Origin: Isoetes taiwanensis
Taxonomy: Eukaryota > Streptophyta > Lycopodiopsida > Isoetales > Isoetaceae
Length of the DNA: 64,000 nt
NCBI GenBank assembly: GCA_021234155.1
Contig: JAJEKV010000028.1
Coordinates: 17,038,825 to 17,102,824, forward strand
Direction: 5' to 3'
Shown here: positions 31,350 through 40,770 of the stretch, piece after piece
How the letters are laid out: every line of letters starts with the position of its first letter
Position numbering within the stretch: the stretch's first letter is position 1
Program-made: the position numbers and the translations under genes
The notes under the pieces: generated by a model
What the model was told of the DNA's origin: nothing
The model's database searches: none
The model's input: the letters and a program-made list of their open reading frames with translations, nothing else

Positions 31350-31359
31350 CTATATATAG
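31350..31359 (-). promoter_or_regulatory. TATA box of the second accessory gene (copy IV)
   Basis: CTATATATAG on the minus strand, about 110 bp before the ATG at 31239, equivalent to 9336 in copy I. Confidence 0.65.
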
Positions 31360-31531
31360 GCAAAAACCCTAATTTTGGAAAATTTTAGGTTTGCAAGTTG
31401 TCTATCATTCTAGGGTCTAGATGTAGAATTTACAGGCTAATTATGCTCAAGAATAAGTTCTAAGGGTCCTATGGCAATAAATTTCGTTTATCTTGGGAGA
31501 AACTGGACAATTTGGGTCATTTCTGGCGTGA

Positions 31532-31604
31532 CCACTCACACAGTGCGCCAGGGTCGAATCGGTTTGCAAACCGAATTGGTTTGGGCGCACTCTGTGAGGG
31601 GTGG
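31532..31604. repeat. Type II hairpin module, unit 1
   Basis: Outer arms CCACTCACACAG and CTGTGAGGGGTGG, inner GTGCGCCAG against TTGGGCGCAC, and a perfect palindrome CGGTTTGCAAACCG at the tip. It has the same layout as type I but a different sequence. It lies upstream of the second accessory gene. Confidence 0.88.
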
Positions 31605-31735
31605 GGCCTTGTTTGTGTCAAGGGTGATGCTAAACAGGGAACTAAGGGTATAATCTTGCATATCTCGTCGAGATAGGTCGGATTGAGCCCTTGCTCGCCT
31701 CATTTGGGCAAGTTTTGGTCTAGTTTTGGGGTCGA

Positions 31736-31808
31736 CCACTCACACAGTGCGCCAGGGTCAAATCGGTTTGCAAACCGAATTGGTCTGGGCGCACTCTGTG
31801 AGGGGTGG
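31736..31808. repeat. Type II hairpin module, unit 2
   Basis: Same arms and tip palindrome as unit 1, with the inner pair GCGCCAGG and TCTGGGCGC. Confidence 0.88.
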
Positions 31809-31939
31809 AGCTCCATTCGGTTTAGGGTTGGCCAATCTCTACAAACTAAGGGTCAAATCTTACTATCTAAGATGAGCTGAGTCGAATGGTATACTTGCTT
31901 TCTGCACTTGGACAAGATTTGGCGTCAAACCATGCTCGA

Positions 31940-32012
31940 CCACTCACACAGTGCGCCAGGGTCGAATCGGTTTACAAACCGAATGGGTCTGGGCGCACTC
32001 TGTGAGGGGTGG
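31940..32012. repeat. Type II hairpin module, unit 3
   Basis: Same arms; the tip has one substitution (TTTACAAACC). The three units are spaced about 204 bp apart, close to the spacing in copy I. Confidence 0.88.
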
Positions 32013-32139
32013 GGTAAAAAATGCTTGGTTTTGCTCCAATTTTGTTGATTCTAAGTACAGAATTCAGTAATACATCCTACTTACACTCGGTAAAACACAT
32101 TAACTTATCCAATTACAAGTTTGTATTAAGAAAGTTTAT

Positions 32140-33377
32140 TTACAACAATCTCAAAATGGTTCCTTTTTTTATAAATTGAGCTAGTCTCATATCTTTAGGC
32201 ATGCAGGTTACTCTTTTTGCATACTGGGCACATGCAACAGAGTCTTTGAAGTGTTGCACGATGCGTTGCTCGGCCGCCTCCTGTAACGCCAGCAGCATAT
32301 CGTCCGTGACTCGCTTCGAGGGGTCAAATTCCTGCAAAACTTCCTTTGTGAGTCGTGCAAAGGAGGCTCTAGGGACGAGGAAGCCAAAACTCTGCTGGAA
32401 ATGCTTGATCTCTTTGGCCGCTCTTGAGAATTTTGAGTCCGCGTGTCTCTTCATGGGCTTCTTTGGAGGGGCTGGTATCTCAGGTGGCGGCTTGAGTGTG
32501 TTTTTCTTCATCGGCCGACCTCCTTCGATAAATGTCACCTTATGCTCCTCGTAATACTTAGAGTATTCTTCGTGCATTTTCATGAACGAAGTATACTCTT
32601 TCAACTCCTTCCGATATTTCAGGTCCTGTTTGAGCACATATGACTCCCTTTGTGGCCTCGACTTCTTTGTGTTGTCGCTGGGATGCTTCGGCGACAGCCA
32701 CCTAGGGTATAGCGGTGCATTTGCCACAATGTCCTCCTCCTCCCGCGCGGTGTTTGAAGGGCCAGAGCCCTCAGCTGGGTCAGGTCCTCCCGCTCCCTCA
32801 TCGGACTCATTGTCGGACGAGGATGGCGGCTTGTCTGGGTCTGGCTCCTGTATGGTGACTCCTTTGGCAGCCTTCGTCTTGGGCTTCTTCTTGGTGTCCT
32901 TGGGCAATTCGGGGCCTTTTCCCTTCTCTACTTTCTTCTTTGCACGCTCCTCTCTGCGCTTCTTCTTTTCCTCCTTCTTCTGTTTCTTCTCTTCTTTGCG
33001 CCTTTGCCGCTCCTCTTTTTCTTTGCGACGCTCCTCCTTTGTCTTCTTTTCTCCGCCCTCCTCCCTATTCCTCTTCCTCTTCTTGCCTCCCTGCTCTGTT
33101 TCGGTGCCGTCTCTGAAGATTTCTCTCTCCAGCTCCCTCTTTAACTCCTCTGCGGCATCCATTCGACTTCCACCTCCTCCAATGCCTCGAGATCTTGGGC
33201 CTGCGCTTCCTCCTGAGGCTTGGGGGCCTCGTTCTCGACTTCTGGGGGTGGCTGCACCTCTGGCTCCTCCTGGGTGGGCTCTTGAGGTTTTGCTGCCTTC
33301 TGTCGGACCGCCTTCTCTTGGGCGCTGACGTATCCAGGTGGCACAACTTTGCGGGCGGTCTGCTTCGTGCGGGCCAT
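32140..33377 (-). pseudogene. Histone H3-like protein, retrotransposon-encoded (copy IV)
   Basis: Starts at 33377 with MARTKQTARKVVPPG: the first nine residues after Met equal the canonical H3 tail, then it diverges (no Ser10). An acidic and Pro/Gln-rich part follows; a one-base slip around 33150-33190 moves to the main frame. That frame holds a very Lys/Glu-rich coiled region (about 32920-33110), an acidic patch, the conserved central module (RPQRESYVLKQDLKYRKELKE), and the H3 fold (about 32155-32430: KEIKHFQQSFGFLVPR, LQEAAEQ, YAKRVTCMPKDM). Compared with copies I and III, the fold keeps MPKD but has Tyr for His113 and lacks the GER end. The insert between tail and fold is over 300 residues. 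Confidence 0.88.
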
Positions 33378-33477
33378 GCTTTTGTTTGAAGGATTTCGAG
33401 CTCGGGCGCCTAAAGATCGTCTTCTGGGTCGAGCTGTTCTCCAGGGGCGCTGGGGACAAAATAAGAACCCTAATTTT

Positions 33478-33487
33478 CTATTTATAG
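33478..33487 (-). promoter_or_regulatory. TATA box of the H3-like gene (copy IV)
   Basis: CTATAAATAG on the minus strand, 100 bp before the ATG at 33377, the same position as in copies I and III. Confidence 0.75.
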
Positions 33488-33596
33488 GCAGGGGGATTTT
33501 AGGGTTTGGACCTGCAATTCCATATTGGGCCAATCTAGAAGACATTAGTGAAGATATGAGGGTTTCATTAGGTTTATTATGCCCTAAAAACATCCA

Positions 33597-33667
33597 CCAC
33601 TCACACAATGCGCCAGGACCAGTTTGGATTGCAAACCGAATGAGTCTGGGCGCACTCTGAGAAGGGT
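33597..33667. repeat. Type II hairpin module, unit 4
   Basis: CCACTCACACAATGCGCCAGG against CTGGGCGCACTCTGAGAAGGG, slightly decayed arms. It lies upstream of the H3-like gene of copy IV. Confidence 0.82.
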
Positions 33668-33800
33668 CATTGGTTTTTGGGCCTATTTTTCAATTTACAA
33701 AGGGTTTCTTAATGCAAAACTAGCTAGAACTAAGGAGATAAACTGAACTACACTATCAGTTTGGCTAACTTATGCATCTAATTAGGTCAAAAAGGGTCGA

Positions 33801-33873
33801 CCACTCACACAGTGCGCCAGGGTCAGTTTGGATTGCAAACCGAATGAGTCTGGGCGCACTCTGTGAGGGGTGG
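33801..33873. repeat. Type II hairpin module, unit 5
   Basis: Arms CCACTCACACAG and CTGTGAGGGGTGG with the inner GCGCCAGG/TCTGGGCGC pair. It pairs with the unit at 33597 in front of the H3-like gene. Confidence 0.86.
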
Positions 33874-34071
33874 CCCGCTTTTGGGCATTCTAGGTTGGGT
33901 TATTGCTACAGTTAACTAGCAACTAAGCATTGAACTATTTTCTACACCCGAATTGTAAAATTTTTCCCAATTTTTCGAAGTTCCTGCTTGGGTGGCTGTA
34001 CCCCAAGGCTTGAATCTATTGTTAGTCCTAAGGGAAAATGGCCAGTGCTCGATCTTGGCTGCCAAGATCAT

Positions 34072-34083
34072 GCTCTGATACCA
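34072..34083 (-). other. Primer-binding site, copy IV
   Basis: TGGTATCAGAGC on the minus strand, one base inside the LTR end, the same initiator Met tRNA type as in copies I and III. Confidence 0.93.
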
Positions 34084-34084
34084 C

Positions 34085-35696
34085 TGTGACGTCCCCTACT
34101 CCTTATACGATGCCCACATCGTACTCGAAGGAGGAGCATTCCCCCCGGCAGCTACACTGACAGGGGCCATCCACCTGACTCTACTCCCATCGGGATGGGC
34201 CAGCAAGGGAAGAGTGGATGTGTCATTCACCCGTCTTCCATGGGGTCGACCTATCTGCGGAAGCGTGAATAAACAAACGTGAGCACAGTTAACAGTATAC
34301 AAACACAACCACCTTGAGGGGTGAACATAATATGCCATCACAGAGATAACAACATCATCATAACATCAATACCATATGGAAGATCCTACCCAGGGCTCCG
34401 ACTCAAGGGGAATGACTGACGGCTCGGTCTCCAGAGGTTATTGCAGACAGAATTCATGGCAATGGATTTGGCTGGCATAGAACATAGCTTAGGGTAGTCC
34501 ACTCCATCCGCCCCTCCCGTGCACACTTTGCAGAATAGGCTGAAAAGCTTTGGGACCTGACCGTAGCCTGCCGAGTGAATAGCCAGAAGGGCTACTACTA
34601 CTGGGTTGCATCTCCCCAGCCCCGATGAGGCAGGAGGGAAGTCACCTCCCCTCCAGAAGCATCCATGCCCTTCACAGGCGGCTAGAGAGCCACTGCTCTT
34701 ATTCGACTTCAACTCACTGGAAGGTGACGCATCACCCCACGAGTGTCGAGCTCATGCCTTGCCCACACGCAGTGGCAAGCCATTAAGCCTAGCCCGCATA
34801 GACCCCCGGTAGGCCTTACACACCAGAGGGGTCGGTCTGTGTAGAGACAAGTTCTTCCTTATCAGCCGGTCGGATCCCTCCACCCACAACCAGGCGGGTT
34901 CTTGTGCACGGGCCGCATATAATTGGGAACTAATGGTGCTACCTATGATCATCTGCTACACAGCTTTAGGTCTCTAACCCCCCTTCCCAATACATGGAGG
35001 TCACAGAGTGAAATACATCCATCATCATAGAACTGAAATAGAGAATATCATCTAATCTATCTATCTACACAACAGAGTTAGATTCCTTGGTTAGGGCTTA
35101 TGATCTCGTGATCTATAAGGCCTCTAGAGTAGATCTAACATACTAAACCAGCCTAATGCCTTGCCCAAAGACGGCTTTGCACAACAGAATGACTGGATAC
35201 CTGCTCCTTGACCCGCTTCTGATCCTCGGAAGGCGTCCATGCTCTTGATCTTGCTGATGATGACTGCGAATCGCTAATCTGTTGTGCAAATCCGGCTTCT
35301 CGGGGCTCAGCAATGCGAATTGAAGTCCAGACTTGCCCGAAATGGCTCAAGAGAACCCTAAATGCGAGAATAGGAAAGGAGCTCTATGAAAGCCCTAAAT
35401 GTCAAGGATAGAAAAAGGGTTTAGGGTGTAGGGCTATAACCCTTATATAGACCCTTTTTAGGTTAGGTTAATCATTTGGCCAAATGGATTCATGCCATTT
35501 GGAAAATGGGGTTCAAGGGGGTTTTGTTGTGTATGTTTTATTAACATGCACAACATTCGAGGTTGCCCCTAGGTGCACTATTGGCTCCTAGGTGCAACAT
35601 TCTTCGGCTCTCAAGTACATGTCATCTATGGCATGTACGTGGGACGTGGCAGTATAATATACATATTAGGAGCATATATTATGCTGGAACGTCACA
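34085..35696 (-). repeat. 5' LTR of copy IV
   Basis: 1,612 bp. On the minus strand it begins TGTGACGTTCC at 35696 and ends GGGGACGTCACA at 34085. It is related to the LTRs of copy I in its termini and several internal blocks but clearly diverged. The outer side cuts into a LINE coding region. Confidence 0.9.
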
Positions 35697-36919
35697 GGAC
35701 CATTCTGTGGGGGTATGAGTGCTCGTGTCCCTTGAGGATCATAGAGTTGCTGCAAGTATTATTCCCACTGCTCATTAGTGATGTTTCCCGTAGGCTGGGC
35801 TGGCTTTCGAAGAACCTTGCGCCAAAAGGTTCTAGGATGGCTTTCCAACATGTAAAACAATTCCCTTTGATGACATGCAATGTACTGAGATTTCTTTGCC
35901 TTCAAGAAAGCACGATACTGTGTGGTAGCATGTGGGCGCATTGCAGGATCTGTGATCTGGCGGAGCCGGCATTTGTATTCCTTACCCTTAGCATCAAACC
36001 ACCGATTACGCGGGAATGTTGCAGTCCTTGTGATACTTCTCGGGCATGCTACCCCAAAATATCTTTTTGCGACAGTACCAAGTAGCTCAATCAGCTGACC
36101 CGTTTGCTGCTCTAGTGTGGGGGCCTGCAAAATTCCTGAAAGGTCATCTATGAGCATATCAGCATAATCCTTTGCCTGCTCATAATCCAATCTCAAGTGA
36201 GGTATATGAGGAGCTGCCGTAGAAGGGGTTCTAGCAGCCTGCCAAACCAACTGCAGGTAGAGTGGAAGGTGATCTGAGTCGGTCTCCTCATCTCTACTAT
36301 CTGTGCCTACCCGAAAGTGGTTGATCAAATGTACATCCTGCTCAGCGACTAATAGATAGCCCACTACACTAGATCCTCCACCCTGATTCTCTTGTCTGCA
36401 GGTGCACTTACAGGAGGAAGGCCACTGTGCTAGGCCATTACAAATTACCAAGTCAAAGACACCACATAGTAGAAGCAACTGCCTGCCAAAGCGCGTGACC
36501 TGACTATCATCTGATGTTCGTGGTCAAGCCGCCTCCGCGAGGCGCAGCTGTAACACATCCTGAGACAAAGGATCAAGTCTCATGGGCTGCTCTACTCCTG
36601 TCCGTGCATTGAAGTCCCCAAGGAGTACCACACTACCCAACTGTCTATGTTGTTGTATGTCATCATATAGATCGACATATGGAGCTAGCCTGTCCACATC
36701 TGAGTGGGCATGGTAAAAGTTGTTTTCTGCATGTGGAAAGTAGCAAGCAACCAAGAAGAGAGGGTTGCCACTACAATTCTGCACCCGCACCCACAAGTAC
36801 CAGTTGTGTCTGTCAATCTTGTGCAGGAAGACTGACTGTGCCAAAGACTCCCGGTAATAACAGGCAACCCCTCCATGTCCCCACAAGGCCCCAAAAAATA
36901 AACTACTATATTTAACCAA
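35697..36919 (-). pseudogene. LINE ORF2 N-terminal part: APE-type endonuclease
   Basis: Two adjoining minus-strand frames. 36919-36524 has GGVACYYRESL, YLWVRVQN and VVLLGDFNARTG, the core of the endonuclease/exonuclease/phosphatase fold of non-LTR retrotransposons. 36478-35759 contains the catalytic SDHLPL motif and then the linker toward RT (RNRWFDAKGKEYKCRLRQ, RAFLKAKKSQYI). The frame is lost near 36480-36530. The RT domain is not in the window: copy IV is inserted at 35696. Confidence 0.85.
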
Positions 36920-37295
36920 TACTAGATCGTCTAAAAACCATAGTATACGTGGCTTTTATGCACAAATTTATTTGATAGAAAAGAACCACCTATCATAGTG
37001 GTTTGTCAAAACTGATAGTGGTTTATGATATGGTTATTATACTAGATATGAATGCGATTGTGGTTTGTTAAAACTTATGTGGTTTATGAGATAGTTTTGG
37101 GCACAAAATAATGGTTCATTAAAACTAGTGATGGTCTTTGAAAACCATCCTAAATTTGACATGGTTTTGGAGTCTAGTTTTATTATGTCCAAAATTGAAT
37201 TGAAATAATTTATTCTTGCTCTTTTGAACTCTTAATGTCATGAAACGAGATTTACAAAAGTAATCTTTTAAGCTTTAAAACTTTTCAAGCGAATC
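36920..37295. other. AT-rich spacer with TGGTTT repeats
   Basis: No gene. It contains many scattered copies of TGGTTTRT and AAACCA in both orientations, like the subterminal repeats of a DNA transposon, and sits between the LINE and the truncated start of element V. No termini could be fixed. Confidence 0.5.
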
Positions 37296-37912
37296 AGCAA
37301 TTGCTTATAGATATACAGGCACTGGTTGAAGAAGTTCGAGCATATTTGTTGGCCGCGAGAGCTCGACAAAAGAGCCTTGCCGACCGCCATCGCACACAAC
37401 GGGAATTCCAGGTTGGTGACTCTGTATGGCTAAAGATTAAGGTGAAGCAAGCCAAACTTAAAATTGGCAACTGTAAGAAGCTTGCACCTAGATGGGCGGG
37501 ACCCTTTGAGATCACCGAGAGGATAGGTTCTCAAGCCTACCGGTAGCATCTACCCGCACATTTGAAGATCCATAAAGTTTTCCATGTAAGTCTTCTAAAG
37601 AAGCATAATCCTGATCTAGAAGAGATTCTTGACACATCAACACTTCTGGAGATGATCGAGGATCAGTTGGAGATTGTGCCTGAAGCTCTCCTTGATCGCG
37701 CATATAAGCAAACCTGCCGAACTCAAATCTTGCAATACTTGGTTAAGTGGAAGCACTTACCCACAGAAGACGCGACATGGGTTCTTAAAGCGGATTTGGA
37801 TAAGACTTACCCGGACTTTATGCAAGAATGCCAGGGCCGAACCATTCAAGATGCGATCGCCTCCAACCCTCATAGTAAGCGTTGTGTTATGGATCCGACA
37901 GGGATCATATGA
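37296..37912 (+). pseudogene. Integrase C-terminus and chromodomain of chromovirus V
   Basis: Matches the end of pol in copies I and II: VEEVRAYLLAARARQKSLADRH, WLKIKVKQAK, GNCKKLAPRWAGPFEI, HLKIHKVFHVSLLKKH, then the chromodomain (EIVPEALLDRAY, LQYLVKWKHLPTEDATWVL). A TAG replaces a sense codon after GSQAYR (about 37544). Otherwise it is open. The left edge is abrupt, so the 5' half of this element is missing. The chromodomain has the same group II cage pattern as copy I. Confidence 0.87.
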
Positions 37913-38069
37913 GAGGGATCCGACAGGGATCATTTTAGGGGTTGGGGTTACATGCATCTTAGGTGGGGAATTGGGCATATAGGCATTCATGATAGGACGT
38001 ATGCATCTACGACTATAATGGGAATATGGCCATTCCTTACGCCGAGACGACATGCAAACCTTAGACACG
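37913..38069 (+). other. 3' untranslated region of chromovirus V, part 1
   Basis: Non-coding, with a tandem pair of GGATCCGACAGGGATCAT. It is continued after the solo LTR at 39624-39980, which ends in the purine tract CAAGGGGGGGAGAA. Confidence 0.7.
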
Positions 38070-38074
38070 ATAGG

Positions 38075-39618
38075 TGTGACGTTCTAGGTATTTATACGGT
38101 ATATGTATGCATACCATGACACGTCACCAACATGTAGTAGGCCTAGGGGCCCAAGTGGGGTTCACCTAAAATGGGTTTTATTAGCTATGCTAATAAAACC
38201 AATGGATAATTATGGATTTTATTGGCATAATTAACCTAATTATGCTAATTTGATCTAATTAACTAAATATCACCAATGGGGGGTGCCACCTGGCCCAAAT
38301 TGATTGGCCAGAAGGGACTTGCTATTTTGGTTGGAGAAATAGGGGCCCTACCCCCATTTCCACCCAAATTCGAATTGGAGAGTGAGGAGGAGCAGTAGCT
38401 ACCAGCCTTAGCCCATTTTTGCCAATACCTACCAACAGCTCAAGCTATGGAAGCCTTCCATAACAACGGCTCCAGCCAAGAGACTGGCTAGTCTTTAGAT
38501 AGCTTCTATTCTGCTGACACTTCTTTGAATAGATGGAATGATTAAATTCTCTTTTGTATGTTGTTCTGGATACTTAGATAGTGTTTATATTCTTTCTTTC
38601 CGCTTCTTCCGTGTATTGGAAAATTAAGGGAAGGGTAGAGACGTAAAAGCCTCTTAGCAATAGAGATGTCTCTAGCTAGATCCCTTAATACCTAATAAAT
38701 GCGGTCTGTGCACAAGAGCCAATCTGGCTGAGGATTCTATGATGTGGTTCAACACAACGAGTATGATGGTGAATTGGGGGTGGGGTCTTGCCTAGCGTGG
38801 CTACATCACTCCTACAGTGTGCTAGGCTTATAGCCGGTCACCGTGTGTGGGCCGGATATGGGTCTGACACTCTCTGGGTCGCAGGGATGTGCCTATATGG
38901 ACGCCCTAGACTCGAATGGGCAGGTGAGCCGGCCTTTAGATTTAGGTGAGTAAGTCGGGTACGGATGCGGGGGTCGCTGATGCGGCACGTGTTCTTTAGC
39001 ACACCCAGGGATCCGTCATGCTCGGGAAGGAGACGCCTCTCTGACCTGTCTCATCGGACCGGGGAGATGTAATCCAGAGTAGTCCCGAAGGGTGATTCCT
39101 TGGGATTGCATCTCCGGAGGGCCACAAGCACGTCATAGCATGATTCAGCCTATCTGCAAAGTGTGCACAGGAGGGGCGGATAGAGTGGACTACTCTAGTC
39201 ATTGTCTTATGCCAGCCAACGCCATATTATACTTCCGTCTGTTGATATCTTGAGACCTTGACCGCCAATTGACCCCTTGGAGTCTGAGCCCCAGGGTAGC
39301 GCCTTGTCATGGTGTTTATTTCATGTCATTATGGTTGTACTGTCTTTTCGTTGATGATGATGGATGGGCCACCCTTCGTGGTGGTATATTATTTTAGCAT
39401 GATTGTTGTATGCTAACGTGTATGTATGCTTCCGCTGTATAGGATTCCTATAGAGGACGTGGGACGAATGACACCTCCGTGTTCCTCGCCCGGACACTTG
39501 GCCATCCCAAGTGGTCCGAGTATGACGGAGGGCCTTACCATGGTGATGTAGTCGCCATGGGAGGGGAATTCCCGTATTTGTACGATGGGAGCATCGTATA
39601 GATTCTGGGAGCGTCACA
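38075..39618 (+). repeat. Solo LTR (family B) inside chromovirus V
   Basis: 1,544 bp from TGTGACGTTC to GAGCGTCACA. It is flanked by the 5-bp duplication ATAGG (38070-38074 and 39619-39623), with neither PBS nor internal sequence attached, so it is the product of LTR-LTR recombination. It is the intact reference for the interrupted LTR at 39981/58478. Confidence 0.93.
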
Positions 39619-39623
39619 ATAGG

Positions 39624-39980
39624 ATTCTTGCATTCATATTTCTTTACTTTAAGGGGGGTGGTCCCTTCAACCACACTACTTAAATTATTTTGTAAATACT
39701 GATGTATTTTACTTCTGTAGGCCAGTAAGGCGTGTTGACATACTGTAGATCATCCTGGGCGTCACTCTGGGGGGCCATCCCTTGTATTTAAGACTTTGTT
39801 GTTATGAGTGCACTCTTAAGTTATTCGCATCGTAATTTCATATGTTTTGTTAAACGACTCCGGTCCTATGACACATATATGTAATCTTGTGTTACTTTCA
39901 AGGAATAAGAGTTATCTTCTATAGTTTTATTGTCTATTAATCCTAATGCTGAGGACAACATTAATCCAAGGGGGGGAGAA
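39624..39980 (+). other. 3' untranslated region of chromovirus V, part 2, with polypurine tract
   Basis: Non-coding, ending in CAAGGGGGGGAGAA immediately before the LTR at 39981. No gene is seen. Confidence 0.8.
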
Positions 39981-40007
39981 TGTGACGTTCCATATATTTA
40001 TACGGTA
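39981..40007 (+). repeat. 3' LTR of chromovirus V, first 27 bp
   Basis: TGTGACGTTCC to ACGGTA. It matches the start of the solo LTR at 38075 and is then cut by the Helitron. The rest of this LTR is 58478-59978. Confidence 0.92.
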
Positions 40008-40017
40008 CAAGACATGC

Positions 40018-40046
40018 ATGCGGCGGCGTTGTTGCCGCCGCCGCAT
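40018..40046 (-). other. 3' terminal hairpin of the autonomous Helitron
   Basis: GCGGCGGCG and CGCCGCCGC pair around a 7-nt loop, extended by two A-T pairs. The distance to the end of the element is ten bases. This is the usual place of the Helitron termination signal. Confidence 0.85.
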
Positions 40047-40770
40047 TAGTTGATTAGTTGGATAGTAAATGATTGTAATAGATTGGGTTTTAATATATTG
40101 TGTTATCTGTGGAATTGTTTTCTTTTGTCGTGGTATTTAAGTTTACAAACATCAGATGAATTCCAAGGTCAAGATGATGACACAATACAAATCTCCAAAG
40201 TAATTTTTATCTTTGTGTATGTGTAGCATATTTTTAGTTTTGTGTATAGTATTGCCATCTGAATTAAGATCGTTGTGGTGCACTGTTTTTATGTATGGTT
40301 AATATTAATATGTAAAATGATCTTGGGATAACATTATGATATCGTCATGGATTTTGAGTATGAAGTTGAGAAAGAGTAGATTAAACTCAATTGTCGAATA
40401 AATATGTATATTGTCGTTCATGTACACTTTGTTCATGTTATGCTAAATCAGAAGATCATTCTGTACGGGCAGAAATTAAAAAATAGCATTGCTGTAGAAA
40501 TTGTGTTCCATTGCTGGATAGTCAAACAGCACTTATCAAAAAGAGAGAATGTAATTAACGTCTTAAAAATGTTGCCAGATCATAGATAAGAATTACCGAA
40601 TTTGTTTCATGTGCCACAATAGATATAAATATGATTAAATAAAATGTAACAAAAGCTTACCAAGTTTTGGAGATCTCTGCTGCAAGTCTGCAAGTTGATG
40701 AATAAGATAAAAGAGTGTATTGGCAAGGTTTAGTCATAAGAAATAAATGTTCATACTTTGACAGCCGCTA
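40047..40770. other. 3' non-coding part of the autonomous Helitron
   Basis: AT-rich, no gene seen. It is bounded on the right by the 5' end of the second polypurine Helitron. Confidence 0.6.

Larger units (their letters stand above)
26027..35696 (-). mobile_element. Ty3/Gypsy chromovirus copy IV, diverged subfamily, 3'-truncated
   Basis: Minus-strand element with 5' LTR 34085-35696, PBS 34072-34083, hairpins, the H3-like gene, three more hairpins, the second accessory gene, gag and pol. It ends inside integrase at the inverted junction near 26027. The gene order equals copy I, but proteins and hairpins have clearly diverged, so the architecture predates the split of the two subfamilies. Confidence 0.92.

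Noticed and set aside
33150-33190. Programmed frameshift in the copy IV H3-like gene
   Set aside because: The breaks in copies I, III and IV are at different positions, so they look like independent lesions.
32582-33328. 248-codon plus-strand frame opposite the copy IV H3-like gene
   Set aside because: Its Ser/Phe/Leu/Pro-rich translation mirrors the Lys/Glu-rich coding strand.
39321-39674. Minus-strand frame in the LTR (also 59750-59977)
   Set aside because: The same frame recurs because the two LTRs are homologous; it crosses the LTR end and has no domain.
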